Of a stretch of DNA of 61,330 nucleotides, positions 51,232 through 60,661 are shown one piece after another. The stretch's first letter is position 1. Every line of letters starts with the position of its first letter. The notes under the pieces were generated by a model. It was given only the letters and a program-made list of their open reading frames with translations. It was not told the origin of the DNA and did no database searches. A program made the translations under genes and the position numbers. Origin of the DNA: CAYLJJ01 sp964384025 (GTDB lineage Bacteria; Myxococcota_A; Bradymonadia; UBA7976; UBA1532); NCBI GenBank assembly GCA_964384025.1, contig CAYLJJ010000027.1, positions 1 to 61,330 of the forward strand, in the 5' to 3' direction.

Positions 51232-52683
51232 ATGACCACATATAGGATCGCTTGGAGTTTGGGACTATCACTCTGTCTGAGCGCCTGTCATGAAGAGGGG
51301 CAGCCCATCCAGCGAGACAGCTCAGCATTGGACCAGTCCTTTCTGGAATTGCGTCTCCTCGATCAAGCCTATCGAGAGCAACAACTTAGGGATTTTGCTC
51401 CTGGGACCTTGGATCTCATCGATTCGCCTCATCTTAAACTGGACAGTACCCCTGTGTCGGATCTCAGCTTACCCCTGCAGCTTCTCGATCAGAGCCTTGA
51501 CCAGAGGCCCTCAGACCTCGACATTTCCGAGCCCTGTCCAGAGGGCCTTCGATATGAGGAGCAAGAGGGCAGCTCTCTGGAGGGACAGATCCTCCTCCCC
51601 TGCGAGATCCATATCTATCGCTTCAGCGCAGCGGTGGAGAGCGATTTTGAGATCAACCTGCGGCCCTGGGCAGATCTGAATGAAGTCCGCCTCTCTTTGA
51701 CCTGGGCTGATGTAGAGGGGGAAGTACCTGCCCTGAGCGGTGCGCGCGTTGAGGCTCTCTCTCCAACACCGCTGCGCTTCCGCGCTCCCTTGAGCGGGGA
51801 ATATCGCCTGCTCGTTGCTGGAGGGACGCAAACACAGGCAGGACGCTATGATTTGGAGATTCGTTGTATAGAGGGCTGTCGGCAGACGAGTCGGCACCCC
51901 ATTCTCTTGGTGCATGGTTGGACAGGTTGGAGTGAGATCGGCCCCTACACCTACTTCTACGGAGTCAAAGAGCATCTAGAGACAGCCGGATTTCAGGTCT
52001 ATGTAGCCAGCCTGGACCCCTACAACTCCATCGAGATACGCTCAGAGCAGCTGGCGGAGCAGCTGGAGCAATTCTTAGCAAGTGCTCACGCTGAGCGCAT
52101 CAATATCATCGCTCACAGCCAGGGGGGCTTAGATTCTCGGCGACTGATCAGCGCTCTCGATTATGGAGGTCGCGTCGCCTCTTTAACCACCATCTCCACT
52201 CCTCATCGAGGCACTCCTCTCTTAGATGTTGCTCTAGGCTTGATGCCGGGTCTAGGAGAGCAGGCCCTCGCCGGTCTACTTGACTGGCTGGGGGCCTCGG
52301 TGGTGGGCAGCGAGTCTGATGCCATCGCCTCCTTTGAAGCGATGACTGAGGAGTATGTTCAGAGGACCTTCAATCCGGCCCATTCCGACGATCCTCAGGT
52401 CAAATATATCTCCTACGCAGGGAAGACCTGCACGCTGGGGCTCAGTTGCGATGATATCTGTGATCTGGAGATTCAGTGGTCCTACCACATCATATTGAGC
52501 CAAGCGGGGGAGAACGATGGCATCGTCCCGGTGGAAAGTGCTATCTGGGGAGAATATAGAGGAGAGATCCCTGCTGATCATTTTGATGAAGTAGGGCAGT
52601 TGGCGGGGGTAACCGGTCCTAACTTTAACCACCTTGCATTTTATCTTGATTTAGCTCAAGATTTAATCGTTGAGGGCTTCTAA
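51232..52683 (+). CDS. Secreted lipoprotein triacylglycerol lipase
   Basis: A 483-residue lipoprotein (LCLSAC, Cys19) with a Leu/Asp-rich linker, a beta domain (about 95-205) and a lipase domain from about 220. Seen: oxyanion region PILLVHGWTG, nucleophile AHSQGG, acid in ENDGIVPVES and catalytic His in NFNHLAFY, as in family I.1/I.2 lipases. Cys pairs in the lipase part suggest disulfides. No foldase gene is adjacent. It would act at the cell surface or periplasm on lipids of prey or medium, which is inferred. Confidence 0.85.
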   Translation: MTTYRIAWSLGLSLCLSACHEEGQPIQRDSSALDQSFLELRLLDQAYREQQLRDFAPGTLDLIDSPHLKLDSTPVSDLSLPLQLLDQSLDQRPSDLDISEPCPEGLRYEEQEGSSLEGQILLPCEIHIYRFSAAVESDFEINLRPWADLNEVRLSLTWADVEGEVPALSGARVEALSPTPLRFRAPLSGEYRLLVAGGTQTQAGRYDLEIRCIEGCRQTSRHPILLVHGWTGWSEIGPYTYFYGVKEHLETAGFQVYVASLDPYNSIEIRSEQLAEQLEQFLASAHAERINIIAHSQGGLDSRRLISALDYGGRVASLTTISTPHRGTPLLDVALGLMPGLGEQALAGLLDWLGASVVGSESDAIASFEAMTEEYVQRTFNPAHSDDPQVKYISYAGKTCTLGLSCDDICDLEIQWSYHIILSQAGENDGIVPVESAIWGEYRGEIPADHFDEVGQLAGVTGPNFNHLAFYLDLAQDLIVEGF

Positions 52684-52751
52684 CCGCAGGACTCCGAGAG
52701 GCACGGGAAACAGAGAACGTAAGAGGCAGAGAGATAATAGGGAGGTACTTC

Positions 52752-53660
52752 ATGGAGAAGTGGACTCTAAGAGAGATGAAACCCCAAGAGGGAAAGATCG
52801 CTGTGGTCACAGGCGCCAACTCAGGGCTGGGCTTTGAGACCACACGGGAATTGATCAGAGCAGGTGTTGAAGTTGTTTTGGCTTGCCGAAGTGAGCGACG
52901 AGGTCGAGAGGCCTTGGGTCAGATTCAGGATGAAACTCCAGGGGCTAAGCTGCGGTTTGTTCGCCTCGACTTGGGTGATCTCGAATCTGTGCGACATTTT
53001 GTGTGGCAGTTCAACTCTCACTACAAACATCTCGATCTATTGATCAACAACGCGGGCATCATGATGCTCCCTAAGGGGGAGACACATCAGGGCTTCGAGC
53101 AGCACTTTGGGGTCAACCATCTGGGGCACTTCGCCCTCACCGGTCTCCTGCTCTCCAGACTTTTAAAAGCGGAGGCCGCGCGGGTGGTGACCCTCTCCAG
53201 CATCGCTCATAAGATTGGCCTGTTGCACTTGGAAGATCTGCACTATCAGACACGACACTACAGCAAGCTTGGGGCCTACACTCAAAGCAAATTAGCCAAT
53301 CTCCTCTTCAGTTTGGAGCTACAAAGGCGCTTTGAAGCCAAGGGGGTTAACATCATCTCTGTCGCTGCTCATCCAGGCATTAGCAACTCTAAATTAAGCC
53401 GGCATCTCTTTTTCCTTCGCTTTGGTGGAAAGCTGATCGAGATGAAGAGCGCCCAAGGCGCCCTCTCTACGCTTCGAGCTGCGACCGCCGATGATGTTGA
53501 GGGTGGAGAGTATTACGGCCCAGGAGGTTTTGGAGAACTCAGAGGCTATCCTCAGCGAGTGCAACCCTCTGAGAGCGCAAGAAGTTTAGAGGATGCGCAG
53601 GCATTGTGGGAGATCAGCGAAGAGTTGACCAAGATTGATTACGAGAAAGAGGGCCTCTAA
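52752..53660 (+). CDS. Short-chain dehydrogenase/reductase (retinol dehydrogenase-like)
   Basis: A 302-residue NAD(P)-dependent oxidoreductase. Seen: cofactor motif TGANSGLGFET, the Arg-rich LACRSERRG that favours NADP, NNAGIM, the Ser in SSIAH and the catalytic YTQSK. This layout is typical of WW-domain oxidoreductase or retinol dehydrogenase-like SDRs, with unknown substrate here. GGGAGG precedes ATG. It follows the lipase gene after 68 bases and may share its transcript. Confidence 0.88.
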   Translation: MEKWTLREMKPQEGKIAVVTGANSGLGFETTRELIRAGVEVVLACRSERRGREALGQIQDETPGAKLRFVRLDLGDLESVRHFVWQFNSHYKHLDLLINNAGIMMLPKGETHQGFEQHFGVNHLGHFALTGLLLSRLLKAEAARVVTLSSIAHKIGLLHLEDLHYQTRHYSKLGAYTQSKLANLLFSLELQRRFEAKGVNIISVAAHPGISNSKLSRHLFFLRFGGKLIEMKSAQGALSTLRAATADDVEGGEYYGPGGFGELRGYPQRVQPSESARSLEDAQALWEISEELTKIDYEKEGL

Positions 53661-53750
53661 AACCATCGAGAAGATGTTGTCGGGGTCCAGAAAGCGAGGG
53701 GAGTTGAGCTTTTAGGGCAGTTTAAAAAAAATTTGCAAAGAGCAAAAGAT

Positions 53751-56700
53751 CTACATCAGTTCCATATTTATCATCGACTTATTTTCTTTCTTGAAGCGTC
53801 GTTCAAAGCGCCGTCGATTCCCCTTGATTTGGCGACGAAGCTTCCTCTTGATGCTCTTTCCAGGGCGGTTGGGAGCGCTCTCCTGCTCATCGAAGTTAAA
53901 GAAACCATCCTTCTTATCCAGAGTAGCTGACTCTTCAAAAGCAAAGTGGGGACCATCTTGAACCAAGACAGGCCCCACTGGGACCAGAGCGACTCCTCTT
54001 AGATCGGTCTCCAAGCGCAGAGGTCGCCCATGTCTGATCGCCCGCACCGTAATCCCCGCCGCAGGCTGGCCCTTACGAAATACCCTCAGCCGAGCGCTGG
54101 CACCATAGCCCATCAGATCGATGCGTAGATCGCTGCGGAGCAGTAGGCTGAGGCCCTGTTCACCACCGCCGTTGATCTGAATCAGATAGGCTCCAGGCTC
54201 CTTGAGCGGGAGCGGGACCTTGATCTCCTTAGGGAACGAGCCTGCGTTGATCTTGTGCTGTCCAGACCAACTGGGACTGAGCCCATCGATGCGCACAGCG
54301 CGTACCCTAGAGAGCCCCGAGTCCCGCAGAAAGAGGGTGCGTAGGTCCAGTTTGTAGGCCCGCATATGTAGGACCTTAAGGTTGGCAACCTCCACCGGCA
54401 ACAGGGCCTCCTCATCCCCCAGCACGTTGAGACGCTCACGAGGACGTAGGCGTACATCCTCCAAGGCATTGATCGCTTGCTTCGCCTCAGGGTGCTGGTC
54501 TGCGGCCCGCCGATAGGCGCTCAAGGCGCGCTTGAGATCGCCTTGAGCTTCATAGAGGCGCGCAGCAGCGTAGCCTGCATCTCCCCGGCTCTCAGAGAAG
54601 CTCAAGAGGCCATCCTCCCCCAAAAACTCCTCCTGAGCGACCTGCTCAAAGGCGCTCAAAGCAGCCTTGTCCTCTCGCAGCTGGGCCCGCGCTAGGCCCT
54701 CCAGATAGATCAACTCGTCTCTTAGGTGACTCTTGGGGTGGGCCGCGCTGAGCTGCGCAGCCCAATACGCTGCGCGCTCAGGAGCCTTTAACTCCAAGAG
54801 GAGCTGAATCAGGTGAAAGCCCGCCTCAGGACGATGAGGGCTCTGAGGCCAAAGGGCCAGGAACTCTCGATCCCAGGCGGCGGCCTGGAGTCGCAGCTTG
54901 GTGGCGGTGATCCCCGCTGCGCTCAAGCTCTGGGGGAGGGGCTCATCGGCCATCTCCCCCAGGCGCTGAGGCAACAGGTAGAGGGCCTCTTCAACGGGGG
55001 AGATCGGAGGATAGGAGCCATCAAGGGCATAGAGGCCCTTGAGCATCGGCAGCAACCCAGCCACATCTTCGAGGCGGCGGAGAGTGCCCGTCTCCGCCAA
55101 GAAGGCGGCCCCTAACGCTGTTCGCCAAGTCTCTACCGCCCGCTCCAGCCGCCCCACCGCGCGGTAAGCCTGGGCCACCCGCACTACCTGCTCCAGAGAG
55201 AGATTTGCCCTGGGGGAGGCCGCCTTCAAGGCCTCAAAACGATCCAGGATCTCCGTAGGAGTCGTTCCCCGCTTGAGGGCATATCGGAAGCGAATCTCAG
55301 CTGCTTGGGGGCGCAGATCTGGAGCCCCATCCTCATCTCCAGGCCAGTTGTCCAGGAAGGGGCGAGGATCTTGATCCTCATCCAAGGCGCGCTGAGCCTG
55401 CCAGAGAGCATAGGGTTGAGCGAGCTGCTTTAGGCTGGGAGCCTTCGCCTTGATCTGCAGGTGGCGAGGCGCCATCAAGCTTGACTCTCCTTGAGCATTG
55501 ATGATCTTTAGGTCTCTGAGGATCGCCTCTGCCTCAGAGGTGGCGATCAGGAACCTGCGATTTTGGCTGAGCCTAAAGCCTGCTGGGGGCTGCCAGCCCC
55601 GGAGGCTTAGATCTGCATCGATATAGAGCCGGTCACCGAGGCTCAATAAGCAGGGCTCAGCGCAGAAGAGAGCGCCTGGAGCTTTGGGCTCAAACCAAAC
55701 ATCCTCCTCATGTCGTCCCAAGGGTGGAAACTCTGCTGGGACGCGCAGCAGCTTGGCCTTCGCCTCTCCTCTGGGGGCTGGATCACTGCGCCAGATAAAG
55801 GGTCGAGCCCCGCTGATCTCTATCTGAGACCGACTCAGCTCCCGGTTCAATCGCAGCAGGCCCCCAGCGCTCAGGTTAAGCGTCCCTAAGCTTTCTCCAT
55901 TCAGCTTAACCTGCTGGACCCCTGCACCTTGATGAGGAGCTTGAGCAACACAGGCCAACCACTCAGCCCCTCCATAGGCCCCCACAGCGGGAGGAGAGAG
56001 AGTCGGAGGCGCGCTCTGAATCCCCAAATTTCTTCGAGCCAAGATCGCCTGGGGAGAGTTCCCCTGGATCAGCCCCTCTACGGGTCGCTTGAGCAGCTGA
56101 AGGAGGCGCGCTAAGAGAGCACGGCTCTCAGGCTTGAGCTGCTCAGCTTGCCGGAGTAGACGATCCACTTGAGACTGATCCACCTTTAGGCCTGCGTAGC
56201 TCTGAGCGTAGAGGAGCCAGAGTCGGGTCTCTCGATCGAGAGCCTCTCCTGGAATCTGAGCCGCCATCGCCTTGAGCTCTGCCTGGGGAAGCTTAAGCAG
56301 GGCTTTGGCCTCAGCCAGGAAGAGCAGCACCTCAGCCCCCGCGCGAGCATCTTGAGGGTCGCGACTCTTGGTCATGATGTGAGCAGCCTTTACACGGCGG
56401 ATAAGCGCGGGGCGCTGCCCCTCTTTGACCCACTTAAGCGCCTCCAAGGCGATCCGTCCAGCCGTGGCTGCGCGCCCTACATCCCGACCAAAATCAGGAT
56501 CGTCCCGCAGCGCCAGGAGGGCGGTAGGGAAACCCCCGCCTGGATCCACGGCGATGTTTAACACACGACCCTCAGGATCAGGGCGACCCTCCAGCAGCGG
56601 GAAGGACCAAAGCTGCTCATCTAGAAGCCGCCCCTTCGCCTCTAGGCTGATCCTCGCCTCTGTCCCCGCTGGGCGCAGGCCCAGATCCAAGCTGAGGCTC

Positions 56701-59700
56701 TCTCCTGGAGCCAATTCAACTCTCTGGGGACTGCGATCCACCTTCAGGATCCCCTTAAAAGCCCCTACGCCTGGGTTCAGCACCCTCACTTTGAGGAGCG
56801 CCAATTCGCCTGGAGCACCCCCTCCAGGCTCACTCAGAATGAGGCGAGGGCGTGTCAGCGTGTCGATGGTCTGAACTTTGATTCCAAAGGCTTCAGCGCT
56901 GAGGGCCTGGGCGCTGAGATTCCAGCGAGCAGCGCGTGTTGGACGAGGGATGCGCAGCTCTAAATAACCCTGAGCATCGGTCTGGACCTGTCTCCAGAGG
57001 AGAGAGCTTCGTTCACCTTTAATCTGGAGCTTCGGAGACCAACCAGGGTCAAAAGACTCTGACTGTTCATAGGGCATACTGTTTTGAATCATCGCGCGCC
57101 GAGGTCTCCGCCTCAAGCTTAGAAAGCTTCCACCCTGCGCGACTTGAGCCTGAAGAAGCTCCTGCTCAAAGCGATTGTCTGCCAGCAAAGCAGCAGCCAA
57201 AGGACGCCCCTCCATGCCTGAGCCCAGGCGCTGAGCGAGCCCCCAAACAGGGGGGGTAAGGCTGGGCAAGCTGTAGACCTCCGCCTGGGAGAGCTGAGGG
57301 CGAGAACCTGTGCTCTCCTCTAAGCGACTGTCCAATAGACTGAGCAGCACCTCCGCCTTCACCGGTCGCCCTGAGGGCTCCCTTACCTGTACTTGGATCC
57401 GCCATTCCCCCTCCTCCTCATGCTGCTTTAGCTCCAACTTCAGTTGATTCTCAAAACGCAGAGCCTGGCTGTGACTGCTGCCATCTGGAGCCAGGGCGTT
57501 GATCCTGAGCTGCTCTCCCCAGCGCCCCCTTGGCTCCCAAGAGGCGATCTCCTGAGGCCCCAGGATCGCCGCTGCTTGAAGGCGATTGCCCTGTCCAATG
57601 ACAGTGACAAGGGCATGACCCCCCTCTAGAGAGAGGGCCAGCTTCTCTCCTAGAGCCAGAGGCTCAGCGCCCCGAAGCAGGAGCCCCTCTGGCTTTACGT
57701 GGATACAGCGCTCGCTGCTGTAACGCCCTTTGGCGCTGAGCGCACGGAGGCGATAGCGCCCCGCCTCAAGAGGAGGCAAGCTCAACTCTAAAGCCTCCCC
57801 TTTTAACTCCAGCTCTTTGGACCACAGCTCCTCCAACTCGATCCCCTGATTGTTCTCGCTGGGGAGAGAGAGCCAAGTCTGAGGCGCTCGCAGATCGCCA
57901 TTCAGCTCAGGCAGCCAAGGATCTTTGAGGGCCTCATGCTGCTTCTTGGGGGGAGAGAGGCGATGAAGGGAGAGGGTCACCGGGCCGCGACCTCTCAGAG
58001 AGAGCTTGCCCTGCTCTCCAGGGCGTAGACGCTCCAAAGTCCAAAGAGAGAGAGGCTCCTCAGGTGGCCCTTTTCGTCTCAAGTTGAGGCTATCCCCCTC
58101 GAACAGCTTGGCTTGGATCCACCAAGGACGTTGGAGCGCAGGACCCTTTACGCGGATCTGTCCCTGATCATCTGTCCGCCTGCGTTGCAGCTCATCACCG
58201 CTGCGGGGTTCAGTCCACTGGATGAGTTGATCCGGCATAGGTGCTCCCTGAGCATCCAGGACCCAGAAGAGGGCCATATCACCCTCCATCTTGCCCTCCA
58301 AGCGCGGCGCCTCTGGCTGCTCACTGACGATAAGAGCGCTTAGGACCTGCGAGGCGCGCTCCTGAGAGGGGAGCTGAGCCATGATCGAGAGGGGACGAGG
58401 TCCTGTGAGCTGCGCAGGCACCAGAAAGCTGCCCTCCACAGTCCCCAAGGGGGCAAACTGAAGCCGCAGAGGAGGGCTCTCATAATCGGCGCTGTGCAGA
58501 CTGACTTTAAGCTCTCCCTTGAGCACCGCTTCTCCTTGGCGACCATAGAGTCGAAAGTGCAGCAGATCTCCAGGTCGATAGACCGGGCGATCCAGATCGC
58601 CACTAAGCTTGATGGGAGCCTTGGAGTGGGGTTGTGTATTTCTAGGAAGATGAAGCAGAACCGCCGAGCCTTCATGTATCGCCAGAAGGGTCACAGGCCC
58701 CGCCTTGATCAAGCTGCGGAAGAGCCCCTGTTTATCGCTCTTGCCGCCGAGAACTCGTCCACCCACACGCCGAAGGATACGAGCACCGGGGACAGGCTTC
58801 CCTTGCAGATCAAAGACCGCAGCCGCCAGTTCAGAGCCGCTGGCCTGGGCGACCAGACGCAGCTTAGATATCCAAAGAACCGCTGCAGCCTCCAGCTCTC
58901 CCCCCGCCACCGTCACCATATAGAGCCCTGGCTTGGGCTGGGGCAGGTCCAGATAGAAGTCCAGATCCTTATGCTCCATATACTCAGGGACCTCGATCTT
59001 CCAGCTGTGGTCCGGTGCGATCACAGCAACATCAAGACCGGGCAAAGCTTCGGGGGTCCCTCCAGCACGCAGATAAGCTTCAGCGTCGATGTAATGCAGC
59101 CGAGCTTCTAAGCTCTTGATATTGCGCGTCAGGATCCTGATTCGAGCCTCAGCCCCTGGGGCTTGCTGATCCGGGGTCTCGATCTTTAAAGCGTGCCCCT
59201 CAAGGCGCTGCTGCTCTTGTTGTATCTCAGCGCGGAAACGATCAGGGATCTTCAGGGCGGGCAGATCTGCTAAGGGCCGCCCCTTATCAAAGAGGTGCTC
59301 ACGTATAAGGATCTCCACCGCTCGCTTCCCCTCACTCGGCCAACGCGCCAGGATCTCTCGGAGGCGGCGCTCCGATTCCTCAAGATCTCCCTTCGCTCGA
59401 GCGCTGAGGGCTGCTTCAATCGCCGCAGAGCCAGCATAGGCGGAGCGTGGATCGCGCTGAATGAGGTGATTATAGCGCCGGATCGCTCCCTCATAGTCCC
59501 CTCCCTTGAAAGCTTCTCGGGCGCTGTAAAGCAGCGCCAAATCCAAGCTTGACTCCTGCTGAATCCGCTCGGGATCGCTGGGAAAGCTTTTTAGGTGAGT
59601 GCTGAGAGCTTCAACCAACTTCTCTTGATCTCCCGTCTGTTGAAGGAGCGCGATTCCATCTCGGGAAGCCTGCATCGCCACCGCCGCGTCTGGACTCTTC

Positions 59701-60584
59701 AAGAGCTGCTTGATGAGAGGACGCGCAGCCTCTAAGCGCCCCTTATCTCTCAAGAAACGAAGCCGCGCTTGTCGTGCTCGTTGAGCTTCTTCCGATTGGG
59801 GGAACTCCTTGAGCAGGGCTTGGCGAAGAGGATCGGCTTGTTCTCGGCTGTATCCATCCATGAGCATCGCCCTCAACTCCATCAGGCGGGGGCTCTTAGG
59901 CTCAGCCTCCAGCAGCGAGAACCCCTCTTTTGCTGAGAGTAGCCTCGCCAAGAGCTGCACGCTCCCCGAGATCTCAGGACCCAGAGGAGCCGAGAGGATC
60001 GCACGCCAGAGAGGTGCCTTGACCGCATTTCGAGCGGAGTGGTTGTGATGATCTTTATGAGCCAAAATCTTCTCAGCGAGAGTACGAGCCAGCGAGAGGC
60101 GCTCCTCCTCTTTGATCTCCAGCCCCAAGGCCAGCTCGAGGATCTGTTGACCCTGATCGATCTCCCCTCTCTTGAGCCTCTCCTCCGCGAGGCTCTTCAT
60201 CCAGGTGGTGGTCTCCTGTACCCGCTCATGACCCGTGATGAGGCTACCCACTTTCTCATAGATCTGAGCTGCCTCTCCCTGCTGCCCTAAGCTGTAGAGG
60301 GCCTCAGCGCGTTCAAAGGCCGCGCGGCGACCACAACTGGCCTTTAGGGGGATCTGCTTGAGCGTCTCAATGGCGGCTTGATGCTGCTCCGCCAAGCGCT
60401 GAGCGCGCCCCAAAAGGCAGAGGTGCTTGATCTGCTCCTCCCCTTTGAGGCTCTTGAGCGCTCGTTTGAGGATCTTGATGGCCGCTGGAGCTTCTCCAGC
60501 GGCCAGCTTATTGAGGGCGGATTCCTGGGGAGTAAGGGCTCCGACCCAGGCGGGGATTAAACAGAGGAGGAGGGCTCTAGACAT
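53751..60584 (-). CDS. Giant TPR/alpha-2-macroglobulin-family protein, 2277 aa
   Basis: An exported protein (signal AWVGALT). Residues about 20-430 are TPR-like helical repeats (GDYEGAIRRYNHLIQRDPRSAYAG). Macroglobulin beta domains follow from about 540 (DRPVYRPGDLLHFRLYG near 668), then the A2M region near 1180-1260 (RAARWNLSAQALSAEAFGIKVQT, TRPRLILSEPGGG), helical parts, a second TPR array near 1900-2030 (AARLYEAQGDLKRALSAYRRAADQHPEAKQA by parts), and a basic tail. The thioester motif CxEQ is not found, so it cannot trap proteases covalently. It is unlike plain YfaS-type bacterial A2Ms. It is a single gene with GGAG before ATG 60584. Confidence 0.85.
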   Translation of the reverse strand: MSRALLLCLIPAWVGALTPQESALNKLAAGEAPAAIKILKRALKSLKGEEQIKHLCLLGRAQRLAEQHQAAIETLKQIPLKASCGRRAAFERAEALYSLGQQGEAAQIYEKVGSLITGHERVQETTTWMKSLAEERLKRGEIDQGQQILELALGLEIKEEERLSLARTLAEKILAHKDHHNHSARNAVKAPLWRAILSAPLGPEISGSVQLLARLLSAKEGFSLLEAEPKSPRLMELRAMLMDGYSREQADPLRQALLKEFPQSEEAQRARQARLRFLRDKGRLEAARPLIKQLLKSPDAAVAMQASRDGIALLQQTGDQEKLVEALSTHLKSFPSDPERIQQESSLDLALLYSAREAFKGGDYEGAIRRYNHLIQRDPRSAYAGSAAIEAALSARAKGDLEESERRLREILARWPSEGKRAVEILIREHLFDKGRPLADLPALKIPDRFRAEIQQEQQRLEGHALKIETPDQQAPGAEARIRILTRNIKSLEARLHYIDAEAYLRAGGTPEALPGLDVAVIAPDHSWKIEVPEYMEHKDLDFYLDLPQPKPGLYMVTVAGGELEAAAVLWISKLRLVAQASGSELAAAVFDLQGKPVPGARILRRVGGRVLGGKSDKQGLFRSLIKAGPVTLLAIHEGSAVLLHLPRNTQPHSKAPIKLSGDLDRPVYRPGDLLHFRLYGRQGEAVLKGELKVSLHSADYESPPLRLQFAPLGTVEGSFLVPAQLTGPRPLSIMAQLPSQERASQVLSALIVSEQPEAPRLEGKMEGDMALFWVLDAQGAPMPDQLIQWTEPRSGDELQRRRTDDQGQIRVKGPALQRPWWIQAKLFEGDSLNLRRKGPPEEPLSLWTLERLRPGEQGKLSLRGRGPVTLSLHRLSPPKKQHEALKDPWLPELNGDLRAPQTWLSLPSENNQGIELEELWSKELELKGEALELSLPPLEAGRYRLRALSAKGRYSSERCIHVKPEGLLLRGAEPLALGEKLALSLEGGHALVTVIGQGNRLQAAAILGPQEIASWEPRGRWGEQLRINALAPDGSSHSQALRFENQLKLELKQHEEEGEWRIQVQVREPSGRPVKAEVLLSLLDSRLEESTGSRPQLSQAEVYSLPSLTPPVWGLAQRLGSGMEGRPLAAALLADNRFEQELLQAQVAQGGSFLSLRRRPRRAMIQNSMPYEQSESFDPGWSPKLQIKGERSSLLWRQVQTDAQGYLELRIPRPTRAARWNLSAQALSAEAFGIKVQTIDTLTRPRLILSEPGGGAPGELALLKVRVLNPGVGAFKGILKVDRSPQRVELAPGESLSLDLGLRPAGTEARISLEAKGRLLDEQLWSFPLLEGRPDPEGRVLNIAVDPGGGFPTALLALRDDPDFGRDVGRAATAGRIALEALKWVKEGQRPALIRRVKAAHIMTKSRDPQDARAGAEVLLFLAEAKALLKLPQAELKAMAAQIPGEALDRETRLWLLYAQSYAGLKVDQSQVDRLLRQAEQLKPESRALLARLLQLLKRPVEGLIQGNSPQAILARRNLGIQSAPPTLSPPAVGAYGGAEWLACVAQAPHQGAGVQQVKLNGESLGTLNLSAGGLLRLNRELSRSQIEISGARPFIWRSDPAPRGEAKAKLLRVPAEFPPLGRHEEDVWFEPKAPGALFCAEPCLLSLGDRLYIDADLSLRGWQPPAGFRLSQNRRFLIATSEAEAILRDLKIINAQGESSLMAPRHLQIKAKAPSLKQLAQPYALWQAQRALDEDQDPRPFLDNWPGDEDGAPDLRPQAAEIRFRYALKRGTTPTEILDRFEALKAASPRANLSLEQVVRVAQAYRAVGRLERAVETWRTALGAAFLAETGTLRRLEDVAGLLPMLKGLYALDGSYPPISPVEEALYLLPQRLGEMADEPLPQSLSAAGITATKLRLQAAAWDREFLALWPQSPHRPEAGFHLIQLLLELKAPERAAYWAAQLSAAHPKSHLRDELIYLEGLARAQLREDKAALSAFEQVAQEEFLGEDGLLSFSESRGDAGYAAARLYEAQGDLKRALSAYRRAADQHPEAKQAINALEDVRLRPRERLNVLGDEEALLPVEVANLKVLHMRAYKLDLRTLFLRDSGLSRVRAVRIDGLSPSWSGQHKINAGSFPKEIKVPLPLKEPGAYLIQINGGGEQGLSLLLRSDLRIDLMGYGASARLRVFRKGQPAAGITVRAIRHGRPLRLETDLRGVALVPVGPVLVQDGPHFAFEESATLDKKDGFFNFDEQESAPNRPGKSIKRKLRRQIKGNRRRFERRFKKENKSMINMELM

Positions 60585-60661
60585 ATGAGGACTCCAAGAG
60601 AAGAGGCTGGTGTGGCATCCCTCTCTTGGTCACAGATGTCAAGGCTTCTTCTCACAAAGGC

